DNA of 64,000 nt from NCBI GenBank assembly GCA_013112635.1, contig JABFGF010000005.1, forward strand, positions 62,001 to 126,000, in the 5' to 3' direction. The notes beneath the pieces were generated by a model that saw only the letters and a list, made by a program, of their open reading frames with translations, was not told where the DNA came from and did no database searches. Of the stretch, positions 1 through 9,517 are shown piece by piece (positions within the stretch are counted from its first letter, which is position 1; each line of letters starts with the position of its first letter). The stretch comes from Calditrichota bacterium. Its GTDB lineage: Bacteria > Calditrichota > Calditrichia > Calditrichales > J004. The translations under genes were made by a program, and so were the position numbers.

Positions 1-212
1 CTTTGGTTTGTATTTTTGGCATAAACTATGGCTGTCCTTTCAGACCTGTAAAACCTTGTAATGATTTATGGAATAACGGAGTTACTTTATTTCGGGTATA
101 CAATTTAGGATATTAATTTGCATCAATCTGTTTGAAGGAACAAAAAATAAAATTCTGCAGCACATTCGGGTGTTTTGTGGTTAACCGTTGTTGGCCCTAG
201 CTTTGGTTAATT

Positions 213-1115
213 TTAATTTCTGTAAAGCCATTGAATCACAAAATCATCGAACTGTTCTGGTATTTCTATACTTGGATTATGTCCTGAATTATCAAATACA
301 TGAAAAGTTAAACTAGGATTTTCATTTTTGATTTCGCCCCACAGGACATATGGAGCTGAATAATCATGACGCCCAGATATGACTAAGACAGGTGTGCTTA
401 TTGTTTTGTATTTAGCAGAATTATCATAAGTAGATAATTCTTTCCTAAAATGATCAAGAAAATCCATATTGATTTCTGTATCTCCCCAAAATTCTGACAT
501 ATCGAATTGAAGATCAAAACAAAATCTAGGGATATTTGCTGTATAGTACTTAACAAATTTTTGAGTCGGAGTAAGTTTGTTCATGTTTAACTTTGAAAAT
601 TCTTCCATGTTTTTTGTATAGACCTCTTTCCTCTCATCTGAAGCATTTGTTTCCCAGTAATCCTTTATAATATCTTTGTATTTCTTTGCTCTGGATGGTT
701 TTGATCCTGTTGAAATTGAATAAGAAATTTTTTGTGGGTATTTCAATGCATAATCAAGAGGCAATGTGCCAAACATTGAGTGTCCAATAACTGCTATTTG
801 GGGTAAATTAAGTGCCTTACGGACCTTTTCTATGTCATCTAAAATCATGTCGACAGTTAAGGTACTTACCATAGTTGAATCTAATTGGCTTGGATCAGCG
901 TGGATTAATAAGAATTTATTTCGAAATTTCTCTGAATATAATCTATGCCCAAGATTCTCGCTACCTGTAAAAGCAACACATGGTATCCCATTTCCCTCAG
1001 CTGTATACTCGAAAATCGAATTAGGTATATCTATTTTGCCAGAAATTTCTTTTTGAGTGACACACCCGGTAATTAAGTACAAAAAGAAAATTACAAAAAT
1101 TGATTTTCCAGTCAT
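213..1115 (-). CDS. alpha/beta-hydrolase lipoprotein
   Basis: A 300-residue protein with a lipoprotein signal peptide: hydrophobic N-terminus ending in LITGC, so Cys18 should be lipidated. The body is an alpha/beta-hydrolase: nucleophile elbow GHSMFG near residue 112, acid region VISGRHDYSAP, and catalytic histidine in DNSGHNPSIE close to the C-terminus. Family knowledge indicates hydrolysis of esters, amides or similar bonds; the substrate cannot be read from sequence. It probably acts at the membrane facing the periplasm. The start is supported by GAGGATAT just upstream. It stands alone between unrelated intergenic sequence, and a 6-bp inverted repeat (GGTTAA/TTAACC) lies just past the stop. 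Confidence 0.85.
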   Translation of the reverse strand: MTGKSIFVIFFLYLITGCVTQKEISGKIDIPNSIFEYTAEGNGIPCVAFTGSENLGHRLYSEKFRNKFLLIHADPSQLDSTMVSTLTVDMILDDIEKVRKALNLPQIAVIGHSMFGTLPLDYALKYPQKISYSISTGSKPSRAKKYKDIIKDYWETNASDERKEVYTKNMEEFSKLNMNKLTPTQKFVKYYTANIPRFCFDLQFDMSEFWGDTEINMDFLDHFRKELSTYDNSAKYKTISTPVLVISGRHDYSAPYVLWGEIKNENPSLTFHVFDNSGHNPSIEIPEQFDDFVIQWLYRN

Positions 1116-1636
1116 GATATATCCTCATTTTTTACGTTGGTCTTGCCCAAGAAAAGTAGACACCTTTTCCTTTTGATTTGAAATATTCAACAATATCAGA
1201 GCTCAATAATTTCATTTGCTATAAGTGATGAAGAAATAATATCAAGATCGCTATCACCGTCAAGGTCAAATGGGAAAACTGTTACGATATCATTTCTGAT
1301 TAAGCTGTCTAAAACGTGAGTTGCGATGTGCAAGAGTATTATTATTAAATTCAACCACAATAATAATTGAAACTATGATTCGGGACATTTTAATACACTT
1401 TCAAAATGCGGTTTAGAGTTTTTTACTTCCATTGTGAGTCAATCTCCCCACACCCTTTAACTATACTATATAAAATTAGTAGATTCAACCATTTAAATTG
1501 GGTTTTCTAAAAAGCAAACCGCGTTTGATTACGAATTATGTCCTATCTTTCAAACGGATGGTTTTTACTCAAATGGCTTTCCTTGTTTGTAGCGAATTTG
1601 CTATATTCTCCTTTTGCAATCATGTGTAAAATTCTT
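1116..1636. other. non-coding stretch with decayed coding remnant
   Basis: No intact gene fits here. The only recognisable content is the minus-strand VCBS/FG-GAP-like remnant annotated separately at 1196-1395. An in-frame ATG at 1538 precedes the flavoprotein gene, but the residues it would add do not resemble the family, so I treat that stretch as leader. Confidence 0.5.
1196..1395 (-). pseudogene. remnant of VCBS/FG-GAP repeat protein
   Basis: Reading the minus strand, one frame gives DSLIRNDIVTVFPF followed by DLDGDSDLDIISSSL and a stop at 1196-1198. The DxDGDxDxD calcium-loop pattern followed by I/V-rich strand is the signature of FG-GAP/VCBS propeller repeats found in large secreted proteins of this group. 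Upstream similarity is weak and runs into a stop, so only part of one repeat survives. No start codon or ribosome site is seen. It is most likely the fossil of a deleted or rearranged secreted-protein gene. Confidence 0.55.
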
Positions 1637-2878
1637 ATGAATAATTTTGATCTTATTGTTGTTGGCGCAGGCCCTGCCGGGTTACTGTCTGCAGGAAGAG
1701 CAGCTGAATTAGGTGCGAAAGTGTTGGTTTTGGAAAAGATGCGTTCTGAGGGGCGTAAGCTTTTAATTACCGGGAAAGGGCGTTGTAATATTACCAACAA
1801 TAAACCAATTACCGAGTTTATAAAACATGTCTACCCCAAAGGCCGTTTTCTACGTAACGCTTTTTCGCATTTTTATTCCGATGATATTATGGCATTGTTG
1901 CACAGATATGGCGTTGAATCCAGCTTAAGCCGTGGTGGCCGATATTTCCCAACCAGCAATAAAGCGGCTGATGTTTTGGAAGCATTATTAAAATGGGTCA
2001 ACGAATTAAAAGTGGAAATACGATGCGGCGAAAAAGTTGAAAAACTGCTTGTTGAAAATAATATTGTCAGAGGGGTTCAGGCCAATGGTAAAAATCTTAT
2101 GGCTGAAAAAATAATCATTGCAACCGGTGGCAAATCTTATCCGGCAACAGGCTCCAATGGCGATGGTTATGAGTTGGCAAGGCGAGTGGGTCACTCCATT
2201 GTCAAAGCACGGCCGGCATTGGTACCATTGGAAACAGAAGGGGGCATTGCACAAAAACTTCAGGGTCTTAATCTGAAAAATGTGCGGGCATCTGTTTGGG
2301 TAGAAAACAAAAAAATAGCTGAAGAATTTGGTGAAATGATATTTACGCATTTTGGATTGTCGGGACCGATTATCCTTACTTTAAGCCGCACTGTAGTTGA
2401 TGAGCTTCAAAAGAAAAACAGGGTAGATGTCAGCATTGATCTTAAGCCGGCGCTAGATGAACAAAAACTTGATCGTCGTTTACAACGTGATTTGAATGAG
2501 CATGGCAAAAAGAAGATTGGTAATATTTTCAGTTTTTGGTTGCCCTCAAAAATGATCCCGGTTTTTATAGAGCTTTTGGGAATCGATTCGGAGAAAGAAT
2601 GCCATCAGATTTCCGGTAAAGAACGAAAACAAATCCGGCATTTACTAAAAAATCTGCCTTTTAAAATTTCACATCACCGTTCTTTTAAAGAGGCAATCAT
2701 TACAGCAGGCGGCATTCCAACCAGTGAAATATCCCAGAAAACCATGGAATCCAAAATTATAAAAAATCTCTATTTTGCCGGTGAAATGATTGACGTGGAT
2801 GCCAAGACAGGCGGTTATAATTTGCAAATTGCATATTCAACTGGGTGGCTTGCCGGACACTCATCTATAACAAAATGA
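1637..2878 (+). CDS. BaiN/YhiN-family FAD-dependent oxidoreductase
   Basis: A HI0933/BaiN-like flavoprotein of 413 residues from the ATG at 1637. The N-terminus carries the dinucleotide-binding motif VVGAGPAGLLSA and the family signature GRKLLITGKGRCNITN. A middle segment FTHFGLSGPIIL and the C-terminal FAGEMIDVDAKTGGYNLQIAYSTGW are also diagnostic. Members are cytosolic FAD/NAD(P) enzymes, some reducing steroid or unsaturated substrates; the physiological substrate is unknown here. An in-frame ATG at 1538 would add 33 hydrophobic residues not seen in the family, so I prefer 1637. It converges with the next gene with only 4 bp between stops. Confidence 0.9.
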   Translation: MNNFDLIVVGAGPAGLLSAGRAAELGAKVLVLEKMRSEGRKLLITGKGRCNITNNKPITEFIKHVYPKGRFLRNAFSHFYSDDIMALLHRYGVESSLSRGGRYFPTSNKAADVLEALLKWVNELKVEIRCGEKVEKLLVENNIVRGVQANGKNLMAEKIIIATGGKSYPATGSNGDGYELARRVGHSIVKARPALVPLETEGGIAQKLQGLNLKNVRASVWVENKKIAEEFGEMIFTHFGLSGPIILTLSRTVVDELQKKNRVDVSIDLKPALDEQKLDRRLQRDLNEHGKKKIGNIFSFWLPSKMIPVFIELLGIDSEKECHQISGKERKQIRHLLKNLPFKISHHRSFKEAIITAGGIPTSEISQKTMESKIIKNLYFAGEMIDVDAKTGGYNLQIAYSTGWLAGHSSITK

Positions 2879-2882
2879 AATC

Positions 2883-3446
2883 CTACGCTCTCTTTCTCTT
2901 TACAAAATCAATCCCAAATAAAACTAATACTATAATTAAGGCGAAAAAATAAATAGTTGTTGCCACACTTTTTACAATCGTAAATAAGTTTGTTATTTCC
3001 ACTGAAAAATTGGTAATGGCAGGGTAACTATTTAGCATAAAGATTATCCCAATATTTTCTATGTAATCAGCCATTCCCGCAAGAAGTGGAACCAGGCATA
3101 AATAGAAAAAAATGCTATCAAGCTTGTTTATTTTGTTCAAGAAAAAAGCAATAAGCAGGCAGTAGCCGATTCCAAAGAGAAAAGGATAAAACATGTCCGC
3201 AGGAATTTGAAGGAATAAGTAGAGCTCCCGACCATTCTCCCCCAAGAGTTTGAAAAGTGAATTAACGTATTCAAAGTTATATCCTGTTGGCATCATATCC
3301 AGTAATTTCATGCCGTTTGAATGGGCCATTACTTTTGGGATTGAAAATGCCAGCATAAAAGAATATACAAGGTTTGTAAGAACAAAAAGGAAAAGTACCT
3401 TCTTCCCATTTATATTTTTGCTAATCAAGGCTTTTAAAAATTTCAT
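2883..3446 (-). CDS. four-helix integral membrane protein of unknown function
   Basis: A 187-residue protein with about four transmembrane segments (roughly residues 18-38, 82-102, 110-132 and 155-178) and a basic C-terminal tail, VKRKRA. The first inter-helix loop (about 45 residues) is probably extracytoplasmic. The acidic pair in MADYIENIG inside a hydrophobic region could be functionally important. I do not recognise a named family. It is transcribed singly, and upstream DNA before the DinB-like gene is short. Confidence 0.75.
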   Translation of the reverse strand: MKFLKALISKNINGKKVLFLFVLTNLVYSFMLAFSIPKVMAHSNGMKLLDMMPTGYNFEYVNSLFKLLGENGRELYLFLQIPADMFYPFLFGIGYCLLIAFFLNKINKLDSIFFYLCLVPLLAGMADYIENIGIIFMLNSYPAITNFSVEITNLFTIVKSVATTIYFFALIIVLVLFGIDFVKRKRA

Positions 3447-3505
3447 AGTTTTATAATCCGGCTTTTATGGTTATGTTTTTTAACCTTATATTTTTTTGCC
3501 TCAAA

Positions 3506-3946
3506 CTATCTTTTATAAAAAATGTAATCTGAAACGATGGGTTGAATTCCACTTTTTCTAAAATCTGATATTATTTGTCCCCGATGATGTGTTGAATGGT
3601 TGGCAATGTGAAATAAAATATCACTGACCTTGTTGTTAAACTTCTCACCTCTTGAGTTTTGATAATGAATTATTTTACCAAAATCTACATCATCCAAAAT
3701 ATTAAACGTATTCTGATAATTGTCCAGATTTATTTTAGAGCACTCTGATATTTCATGAATTTGATTTACTCCAAATAAATCACCGGATAAAATTCGTGCA
3801 TTCCAAATTTGATGGGCGTTTAAAATATGGCAAAATAAAGGGAAACTTGTTTCAGGCAAATGCTTTATTTCCTTTTCTATTTCTTTAAACATTCTCTGAT
3901 TAAATTCAAAGTGGTATTCAAATATTTCCCTAAACAATTCTTTCAT
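3506..3946 (-). CDS. DinB/YfiT-family metalloprotein
   Basis: A 146-residue four-helix-bundle protein of the DinB family. The expected metal ligands are visible: a first histidine in HILNAHQIWN and the C-terminal HxxxH in HSTHHRGQI. Length is typical. DinB-type proteins are cytosolic, bind a divalent metal, and in some lineages are thiol transferases; the reaction here is unknown. No partner is evident, since the upstream gene is 95 bp away and unrelated. Confidence 0.85.
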   Translation of the reverse strand: MKELFREIFEYHFEFNQRMFKEIEKEIKHLPETSFPLFCHILNAHQIWNARILSGDLFGVNQIHEISECSKINLDNYQNTFNILDDVDFGKIIHYQNSRGEKFNNKVSDILFHIANHSTHHRGQIISDFRKSGIQPIVSDYIFYKR

Positions 3947-4041
3947 AATTTTTTCTTAATTAAACAAGATATTTTACCTGTATTAAAGCGCGCGAATGTT
4001 TTGTAGTAAATTATGTTTACTCAGTCTAAATATGGACCGGT

Positions 4042-4371
4042 TTATTTTGGTTCGAGGGTCATAACATACTCATAACTCTCATCCAGATAGGAAGCCAGGT
4101 TGTCCAAATCTTGCAACATTGAATCTGGTACCAAAATATATCCTTTCATAACCGCGCCATAAGATTTATAGATGGTTGTATTAAACTCATCCATGTATTT
4201 TTCCTGGACATCTTTAGAAAACCGGATTCCGATTTCGCCTGCTTTATTTAGTAACGAAAACATATAGCCGTTGGCGGAAGTATAGGGCATGGTCTTACCT
4301 TTACGCTCAAATCTTGAGCATTTTGCTACAAGTTCATCGTAAACTTTTAATTGTTCTTTCCATGTACTCAT
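4042..4371 (-). CDS. TfoX N-terminal-domain-like protein
   Basis: A 109-residue soluble protein. The pattern of a compact N-terminal domain followed by MKGYILVPDSML and LDESYEYV near the C-terminus resembles the TfoX/Sxy N-terminal domain family, but key similarity is moderate and I would not infer a competence role. The start codon overlaps the stop of the SRPBCC gene by 4 bp (ATGA), so the two are translationally coupled. Confidence 0.7.
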   Translation of the reverse strand: MSTWKEQLKVYDELVAKCSRFERKGKTMPYTSANGYMFSLLNKAGEIGIRFSKDVQEKYMDEFNTTIYKSYGAVMKGYILVPDSMLQDLDNLASYLDESYEYVMTLEPK

Positions 4372-4808
4372 TGTTTTTCTGCAAACTCCTTAAATTGTCT
4401 CATCCATTTTTCGCCTTGTTTTCGGTATATTCCCGGGAATAAAATGGCCATCAGTTTTGGCATCACCCAATTAATCCGTGTATACTCAAATTCATAATCG
4501 TACCGTGTCTGGTTTTCAGAAAGTGATGAAAACGTACATTTCATAGTATTGTCCATGTGCTCATGATGGTAGAATGCTTCAAATGAATCGGGTAGACGAT
4601 TGGATGTGATTGTTTCTGTGAGCAGCATATCTCGCTTGCCATCAGAATAATACATTTTTGAAACGGCACCTTCCTGACCTTCACTGCCGCTGATCAATTC
4701 TTTCTTGACAAATCCATCCTGGTACTCTTTTAGGTTGCCCGGATCAGCAAACAATTTTGCAACCATACTTTTAGGCTGGCTGATATCTATAGAACCTTTA
4801 ATTTTCAT
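4368..4808 (-). CDS. SRPBCC (START/Bet v1-like) family protein
   Basis: A 146-residue protein beginning with KGSIDISQPKSMVAKLFADP, the usual first strand and helix of polyketide-cyclase/SRPBCC folds, with alternating strands and a long C-terminal amphipathic helix. The family binds hydrophobic ligands in an internal cavity; the ligand is unknown. It lies upstream of and overlaps the TfoX-like gene, making a two-gene operon. GGAGATTTT upstream supports the start. Confidence 0.8.
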   Translation of the reverse strand: MKIKGSIDISQPKSMVAKLFADPGNLKEYQDGFVKKELISGSEGQEGAVSKMYYSDGKRDMLLTETITSNRLPDSFEAFYHHEHMDNTMKCTFSSLSENQTRYDYEFEYTRINWVMPKLMAILFPGIYRKQGEKWMRQFKEFAEKQ

Positions 4809-4905
4809 AAAATCTCCACGGATATTGAGTTGAATTCACATGAATAGCGCAAAATATAATCACCAATAATAAAAACCAAACTGCAGCGTGTGTTTACTTA
4901 TTTGA

Positions 4906-7419
4906 TTGGATGTTAGATATTCAATAATTTTGTTTTACAAATCAGGAATCCAAAGAATTGATGTGAACCTATTATTTCCAAAGCCCCGCTCATTTTATAA
5001 AAACCGAAAATCAATAGTCTTTATTTCTTTGATATTCATTTTTTTGTCTTTGATTTTATGGCCGGTAAGCCAGCCATTCCCGGTTGATTATTCCACAATT
5101 GTTTATGACCGAAATGGAGAAATGTTATCGGTTTTTTTAAATAAAGGCGAACAATGGCATTTCCCACCTAATGATTCTCTGATTGTGCCTGAGAAACTGA
5201 AGAAAAGTGTTACCCAATTTGAAGACCGTTATTTTGATTATCACCCGGGTGTGAACCTAATTTCCCTTGCGCGGGCAACCTGGCAAAATATCTCATCGGG
5301 AAAAGTTATAAGTGGTGCAAGTACAATAACCATGCAAGTGGCCAGATTAAGTAATCCTAAAAAAAGAACAATCTGGAGCAAGATTTTGGAAATGTTTTAT
5401 GCTGTGCGACTGGAGGTTTGGTACTCCAAATCAGAAATCCTTAACATGTATTTAAACCATGCGCCGTATGGCGGCAACACTGTTGGCTACCGCGCTGCAA
5501 GCTGGCGTTATTTTGGTAAAGAACCAACCGCACTTACCTGGGCAGAATCTGCAACATTGGCTGTTTTACCAAACGCTCCTGGGCTAATTTCTCCCCAGAG
5601 CAACCCGCAAAAATTATTAACCAAACGTGACCGGCTTTTACAAAATCTGGAAATTGAGGGCATAATTTCTGAACAGGATTTACAATTGGCCCGGCTGGAA
5701 AAAATCCCTGCAAAAGTTTTTGATTTGCCTTTTGAAGCGCCACATTTTACAACTAAAATAAATAAAACTGTAAAACAGGGCAGGGTATTTTTTAGCTCAA
5801 TCGATCAAAAAATACAAAAAAGAGCTGAGGAAATAATAAGCAATCATGCCGGGTATTTACAACAGCAAGGTATTTCCAATGCGGCCGCTATAGTGTGTAA
5901 TACACAATCCGGCGAGATAACAGCTTATATTGGATCTCACGATTTTTGGGACAAAGAAAACAATGGAATGGTTGATGGTGTTCTTGCACCTCGTTCATCC
6001 GGCTCTATTTTAAAACCACTTTTATATGCTTTAAGCATGGATGACGGCCTGATTTTGCCAACTACAAAAATGCGTGATATCCCAACTTTTTATGGACCTT
6101 TCTCACCGTCTAATGCTGATGAAAAATTTCGTGGTGTTGTAACAGCGCAAACAGCTTTGACACATTCTTTAAATATTCCTGCTGTACGTTTACTAAATAC
6201 ATTTGGCTATGCAGATTTTTATGAATATTTGAAATTGTCAGGTCTTAACCATCTTTTCAGATCAGCGGATGATTATGGGTTGCCTCTTATTTTGGGTGGC
6301 GCTGAAGTTACGCTTTTAGAAATGGCACAAATGTATTGCAGCCTGGCAACTCCATTAATAAATAGAGAACAGTTTACCTCAGAGGACGTAGAAAGCACGA
6401 AGAAAAAAAATGCAATAAACAAAAACAAAATCAAAGAAAATATTTTAGATTACACTCTGTTGAGTGAAACGAAATCCCGATTTCAATCGGGGCGTACTCA
6501 GCGGGCTCCGCGGTTAAATGAGTCACAGTCAATAATTTCAAAAGGTGCAGCATATTTAACTCTTCAAATGCTTAAAGAAGTAAACCGTCCGGGAGCGGAA
6601 TACTACTGGCAGCAGTTTCAAAACCAATGGCCATTGGCCTGGAAAACCGGAACGAGTTATGGCCAGCGCGATGCCTGGGCAGTTGGCGTCAATCCCCAAT
6701 GGACAATAGCAGTTTGGGCCGGAAATTTTACCGGGGAAGGTAACCCTGAATTAGCCGGTTCACGCAGCGCCGGACCTATCCTTTTTGATTTGTTTAACAT
6801 GCTGCCCAAAGACAAATCTTTACACTGGTTTGAGCGTCCGGAGAATGAATTAAGTGATGTAAAAATCTGTAAATGGAGTGGCAATCTCGACTCAGAACAT
6901 TGCCCTGATCCGGTTATTGCAGATGCACCACGCTTAATGAAAACCATGCGCCTTTGTCCCTGGCACCGTTCGCTTTTTGTGGACACAAAAGAAAAATACG
7001 AGGTTTGTTCTTTGTGCTGGCAGGAAGGTGCATATCATAAAGTTCAAAAACTTATTCTGCCTGCGGATATAAATCAATACCTGCGCCAGCAAGGCCAGAT
7101 AATTGAAAAGGTGCCGATGCACAATCCTGCATGCCCGGGAGAACACAATGAACCCGTTTTGGAGATAATCTACCCTACGGAAAATGCGCACATTTGGGTT
7201 CCGCGTGATTATGATGGATTATATCAAAAAGTGACCATCCGTGCTGTTCACCGCCAGGAAAATATAAAAGTTTTTTGGTATCTGGATGATTTTTATGCAG
7301 GTGAAACAAGCGAATCCCATGTAAAAAACCTGAGTCTTGAAAATGGCTGGCACAGGCTGGTTTTAGTTGATGAAAATGGCCGCAAATCAGAACGCCACTT
7401 TTTTAGCGGGAAGAATTGA
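4906..7419 (+). CDS. pbpC: penicillin-binding protein 1C
   Basis: A bifunctional class A penicillin-binding protein of 837 residues. One N-terminal transmembrane helix (about 36-54) precedes a GT51 transglycosylase domain with catalytic Glu106 in QFEDRYF and GASTITMQVARL. The transpeptidase domain has S367-xx-K370 (SILK), an SLN motif in HSLNIPA and KTGT in WKTGTSYG. The C-terminus is the BiPBP_C beta domain of PBP1C, preceded by a Cys-rich linker with five or six cysteines. It polymerises and crosslinks peptidoglycan on the outer face of the inner membrane. The start is uncertain: TTG at 4906 or GTG at 4963 with AGGAA upstream. The alpha-2-macroglobulin gene that often accompanies pbpC is absent. 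Confidence 0.92.
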   Translation: MDVRYSIILFYKSGIQRIDVNLLFPKPRSFYKNRKSIVFISLIFIFLSLILWPVSQPFPVDYSTIVYDRNGEMLSVFLNKGEQWHFPPNDSLIVPEKLKKSVTQFEDRYFDYHPGVNLISLARATWQNISSGKVISGASTITMQVARLSNPKKRTIWSKILEMFYAVRLEVWYSKSEILNMYLNHAPYGGNTVGYRAASWRYFGKEPTALTWAESATLAVLPNAPGLISPQSNPQKLLTKRDRLLQNLEIEGIISEQDLQLARLEKIPAKVFDLPFEAPHFTTKINKTVKQGRVFFSSIDQKIQKRAEEIISNHAGYLQQQGISNAAAIVCNTQSGEITAYIGSHDFWDKENNGMVDGVLAPRSSGSILKPLLYALSMDDGLILPTTKMRDIPTFYGPFSPSNADEKFRGVVTAQTALTHSLNIPAVRLLNTFGYADFYEYLKLSGLNHLFRSADDYGLPLILGGAEVTLLEMAQMYCSLATPLINREQFTSEDVESTKKKNAINKNKIKENILDYTLLSETKSRFQSGRTQRAPRLNESQSIISKGAAYLTLQMLKEVNRPGAEYYWQQFQNQWPLAWKTGTSYGQRDAWAVGVNPQWTIAVWAGNFTGEGNPELAGSRSAGPILFDLFNMLPKDKSLHWFERPENELSDVKICKWSGNLDSEHCPDPVIADAPRLMKTMRLCPWHRSLFVDTKEKYEVCSLCWQEGAYHKVQKLILPADINQYLRQQGQIIEKVPMHNPACPGEHNEPVLEIIYPTENAHIWVPRDYDGLYQKVTIRAVHRQENIKVFWYLDDFYAGETSESHVKNLSLENGWHRLVLVDENGRKSERHFFSGKN

Positions 7420-7488
7420 TGAGTCACATTTTAGCTTTATTTAAAATCGTTTTGTATATTCACCTTATTTCTAAAAAGGTTGATAATT

Positions 7489-8250
7489 ATGTATGTAGAT
7501 TTTGTTTCAGATGATCATTTTAAGGATTGTGTAAGACATGTATTAGAACCATACAATAATGCAACTCAATTAAAAATCTCTTTGGAAGAAGCAATTGACC
7601 GAGGTGATATATTTATGAGCAGCTTGTTTAGCAATGTAGTCGATCCATTTAAAATGACTTTTGAAATTGAGAAAATTGGAATAACAGAATGGGTAAAAAA
7701 AGAAATACTGCGTCAATTAGATAAATCTGTTGAACAGAAAATGGGTGAGTTTCATCAGAAGTTATTGGGAGGTGTATCAGGCTGGGAAGATTTACAAGTT
7801 GGAAATGAAGTAGATTTAAAAAATGAAGAGGAAAATATTTTTATTGAAATTAAAAATAAGTTCAACACATGTAGTTCTGATGCCCTAAAAGGTGTCCGTA
7901 GAAAATTAGAGGAAATTACAAGAGCTAATCATGAAGCAAGAGCATATTGGGCGTATGTTATTGCAAACTCAGTATTGCGGTCTGGTGAAGATGTTTGGAT
8001 AAAAAAGGGTTTTAATAAGATTGATAATGTTAAAAAAGTATGGGGGGCAAATGTTTATGAACTTGTTACTGGTAGCCCTGATTCATTAGAAGAAGTATAT
8101 TCTATTTTACCAAAAGTAATAAATGATGTATTATTTGAAACCGAAGCAGTAGAAATATCAGTTTTAATTGATGAAATCATTGTCTTGCTTGAGCCACACC
8201 TTCAGGAAATCCAAAACAATATCTTTAATATAGTTTTTAGGAATAGATGA
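7489..8250 (+). CDS. Eco47II-family type II restriction endonuclease
   Basis: A 253-residue nuclease counted from ATG 7489, which has AAAAAGG 9 bp upstream. The region NEVDL...IFIEIKNKFNT supplies a PD-(D/E)xK core (Asp109, Glu120, Lys122), and overall layout and length match the Eco47II restriction endonuclease family, whose prototype cuts GGNCC. It would cleave unmethylated DNA in the cytoplasm. The gene converges with the methylase, stops overlapping by 14 bp. The specificity is inferred from the family, not shown. Base composition is AT-rich like the rest of the island. Confidence 0.78.
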   Translation: MYVDFVSDDHFKDCVRHVLEPYNNATQLKISLEEAIDRGDIFMSSLFSNVVDPFKMTFEIEKIGITEWVKKEILRQLDKSVEQKMGEFHQKLLGGVSGWEDLQVGNEVDLKNEEENIFIEIKNKFNTCSSDALKGVRRKLEEITRANHEARAYWAYVIANSVLRSGEDVWIKKGFNKIDNVKKVWGANVYELVTGSPDSLEEVYSILPKVINDVLFETEAVEISVLIDEIIVLLEPHLQEIQNNIFNIVFRNR

Positions 8251-9517
8251 CTTTTTTTGGCAAAAATTCTGGGTGATTTTTATATACATCATTTAGAAAT
8301 CTAACAAGTGAATACCCAATTTCTTTGGCCAAGTTTACCGGAACCGCATTGCCAATTTGCTTGTATTGTTGATTAATTGAACCGGCAAAACTCCAATCAT
8401 CCGGAAAAGTTTGTATACGTGCATATTCATTAACCGTAAATGGTCTTGTTTCATCTGGGTGACATCGTTCTGTTTGTTTCTGTGCCGGGCTGCATGTTAA
8501 AGTTAAACTTGGTTCGTCCCAACTCATTCTACGTGCCATTCCTGTTTTGCCACCACCAAGATAAAAGCTTTTCATCATATATTCTTTTTGGGTTTCAAGT
8601 GGTAAGTCACGCCAATATCCACCAGGAGGCACCATTTTCAAGATTTCTTTTTTACGTTTCGGATATTTTGTACCACCTGATTTTGGAACATCAGTCGGAT
8701 AAAGTTCACCTTTTTTCAGGGCATCTTTCAGGTTATATATTTTTTTATAAGGTTTTGGAAACTCAAAGTCTATTTCAATATCTTTTCGTATTCCGACAAT
8801 TAAAATCCTTTCACGCTTTTGCGGTACGTTATAAAAAATTGCTTTAAGTATTTTTGGATTTAGAACCTTATATCCAAGTTCATCAAGTATCGAAACCATA
8901 CCTTCTAGTGTGCGCCCATTGTCGTGATTTAAAAGTCCCCTTACATTTTCACCAACGCAAATCAACGGTTTCACTTCATCAACAATTCTGGCAAATTCAT
9001 AAAATAAAGTCCCTCTGGCATCCTTGAACCCAAGCTTATTGCCTGCATAACTAAAAGCCTGACAAGGAAACCCTCCTGTTACAACATCTACTTTATTTTC
9101 ATATTTTTTTAAATTAAGATTTTTGACATCATCCTCGATCACATTCCATTTTGGCCTGTTTGTTCTTAGTGTTTCTGCTGCCCAATGGTCTATTTCATTC
9201 AGCGCTAAACAGCTTAAACCAGCCTGTTCTAATCCAATAGCTAAACCACCAGCACCAGCAAAAAGCTCGATAACATTGTATTTAAAATTTGCTTCAATTT
9301 TGTTGTCTTTGTGATCGGGATTAAATAAAAAATCGAGCTCATCAAAAATTGAGAGCTGCTCTTTTCGGTATACCCTGTAATTGCTCATGGGTTCTCGAAC
9401 TGCATTTAATTTTCCGTTATTGTCCCACCGTCGTAAAGTTTCTTTACTTTTACCTAAAAGATCAGCAACTTCTGATAAAGTGTAGAATTCCTTCATAATA
9501 ACCAAGTTGTTAAACAT
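8237..9517 (-). CDS. DNA cytosine-C5 methyltransferase with N-terminal MerR-like HTH
   Basis: A 426-residue type II methylase. Residues about 9-58 form a MerR/excisionase-type winged helix (YTLSEVADLLGKSKETLRRW). The catalytic part follows: motif I ELFAGAGGLAIGLEQAG (about 84-100), motif IV GGFPCQAFS with nucleophile Cys152, motif VI GENVRG, motif VIII PQKRERILIVG, and motif X IGNAVPV. It protects host DNA from the adjacent nuclease. The HTH could bind the 88-bp divergent promoter region shared with vsr and autoregulate the island, as known for other C5 methylases with N-terminal HTHs. A second ATG at 9496 (MKEFYTL) is a plausible alternative start. Confidence 0.93.
   Translation of the reverse strand: MFNNLVIMKEFYTLSEVADLLGKSKETLRRWDNNGKLNAVREPMSNYRVYRKEQLSIFDELDFLFNPDHKDNKIEANFKYNVIELFAGAGGLAIGLEQAGLSCLALNEIDHWAAETLRTNRPKWNVIEDDVKNLNLKKYENKVDVVTGGFPCQAFSYAGNKLGFKDARGTLFYEFARIVDEVKPLICVGENVRGLLNHDNGRTLEGMVSILDELGYKVLNPKILKAIFYNVPQKRERILIVGIRKDIEIDFEFPKPYKKIYNLKDALKKGELYPTDVPKSGGTKYPKRKKEILKMVPPGGYWRDLPLETQKEYMMKSFYLGGGKTGMARRMSWDEPSLTLTCSPAQKQTERCHPDETRPFTVNEYARIQTFPDDWSFAGSINQQYKQIGNAVPVNLAKEIGYSLVRFLNDVYKNHPEFLPKKVIYS

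Noticed and set aside
178-212. Integron attC-like site (TTAACCGTTGTTGGCC with GGTTAA) downstream of the lipoprotein hydrolase gene
   Set aside because: The RYYYAAC and GTTRRRY boxes of attC do not fit, and no integrase or cassette array is seen. It is only a 6-bp inverted repeat.
1135-1170. GTCTTGCCCAAGAAAAGTAGACACC resembling an insertion-sequence end
   Set aside because: No transposase, partner repeat or target duplication found in the window, so it cannot be supported.
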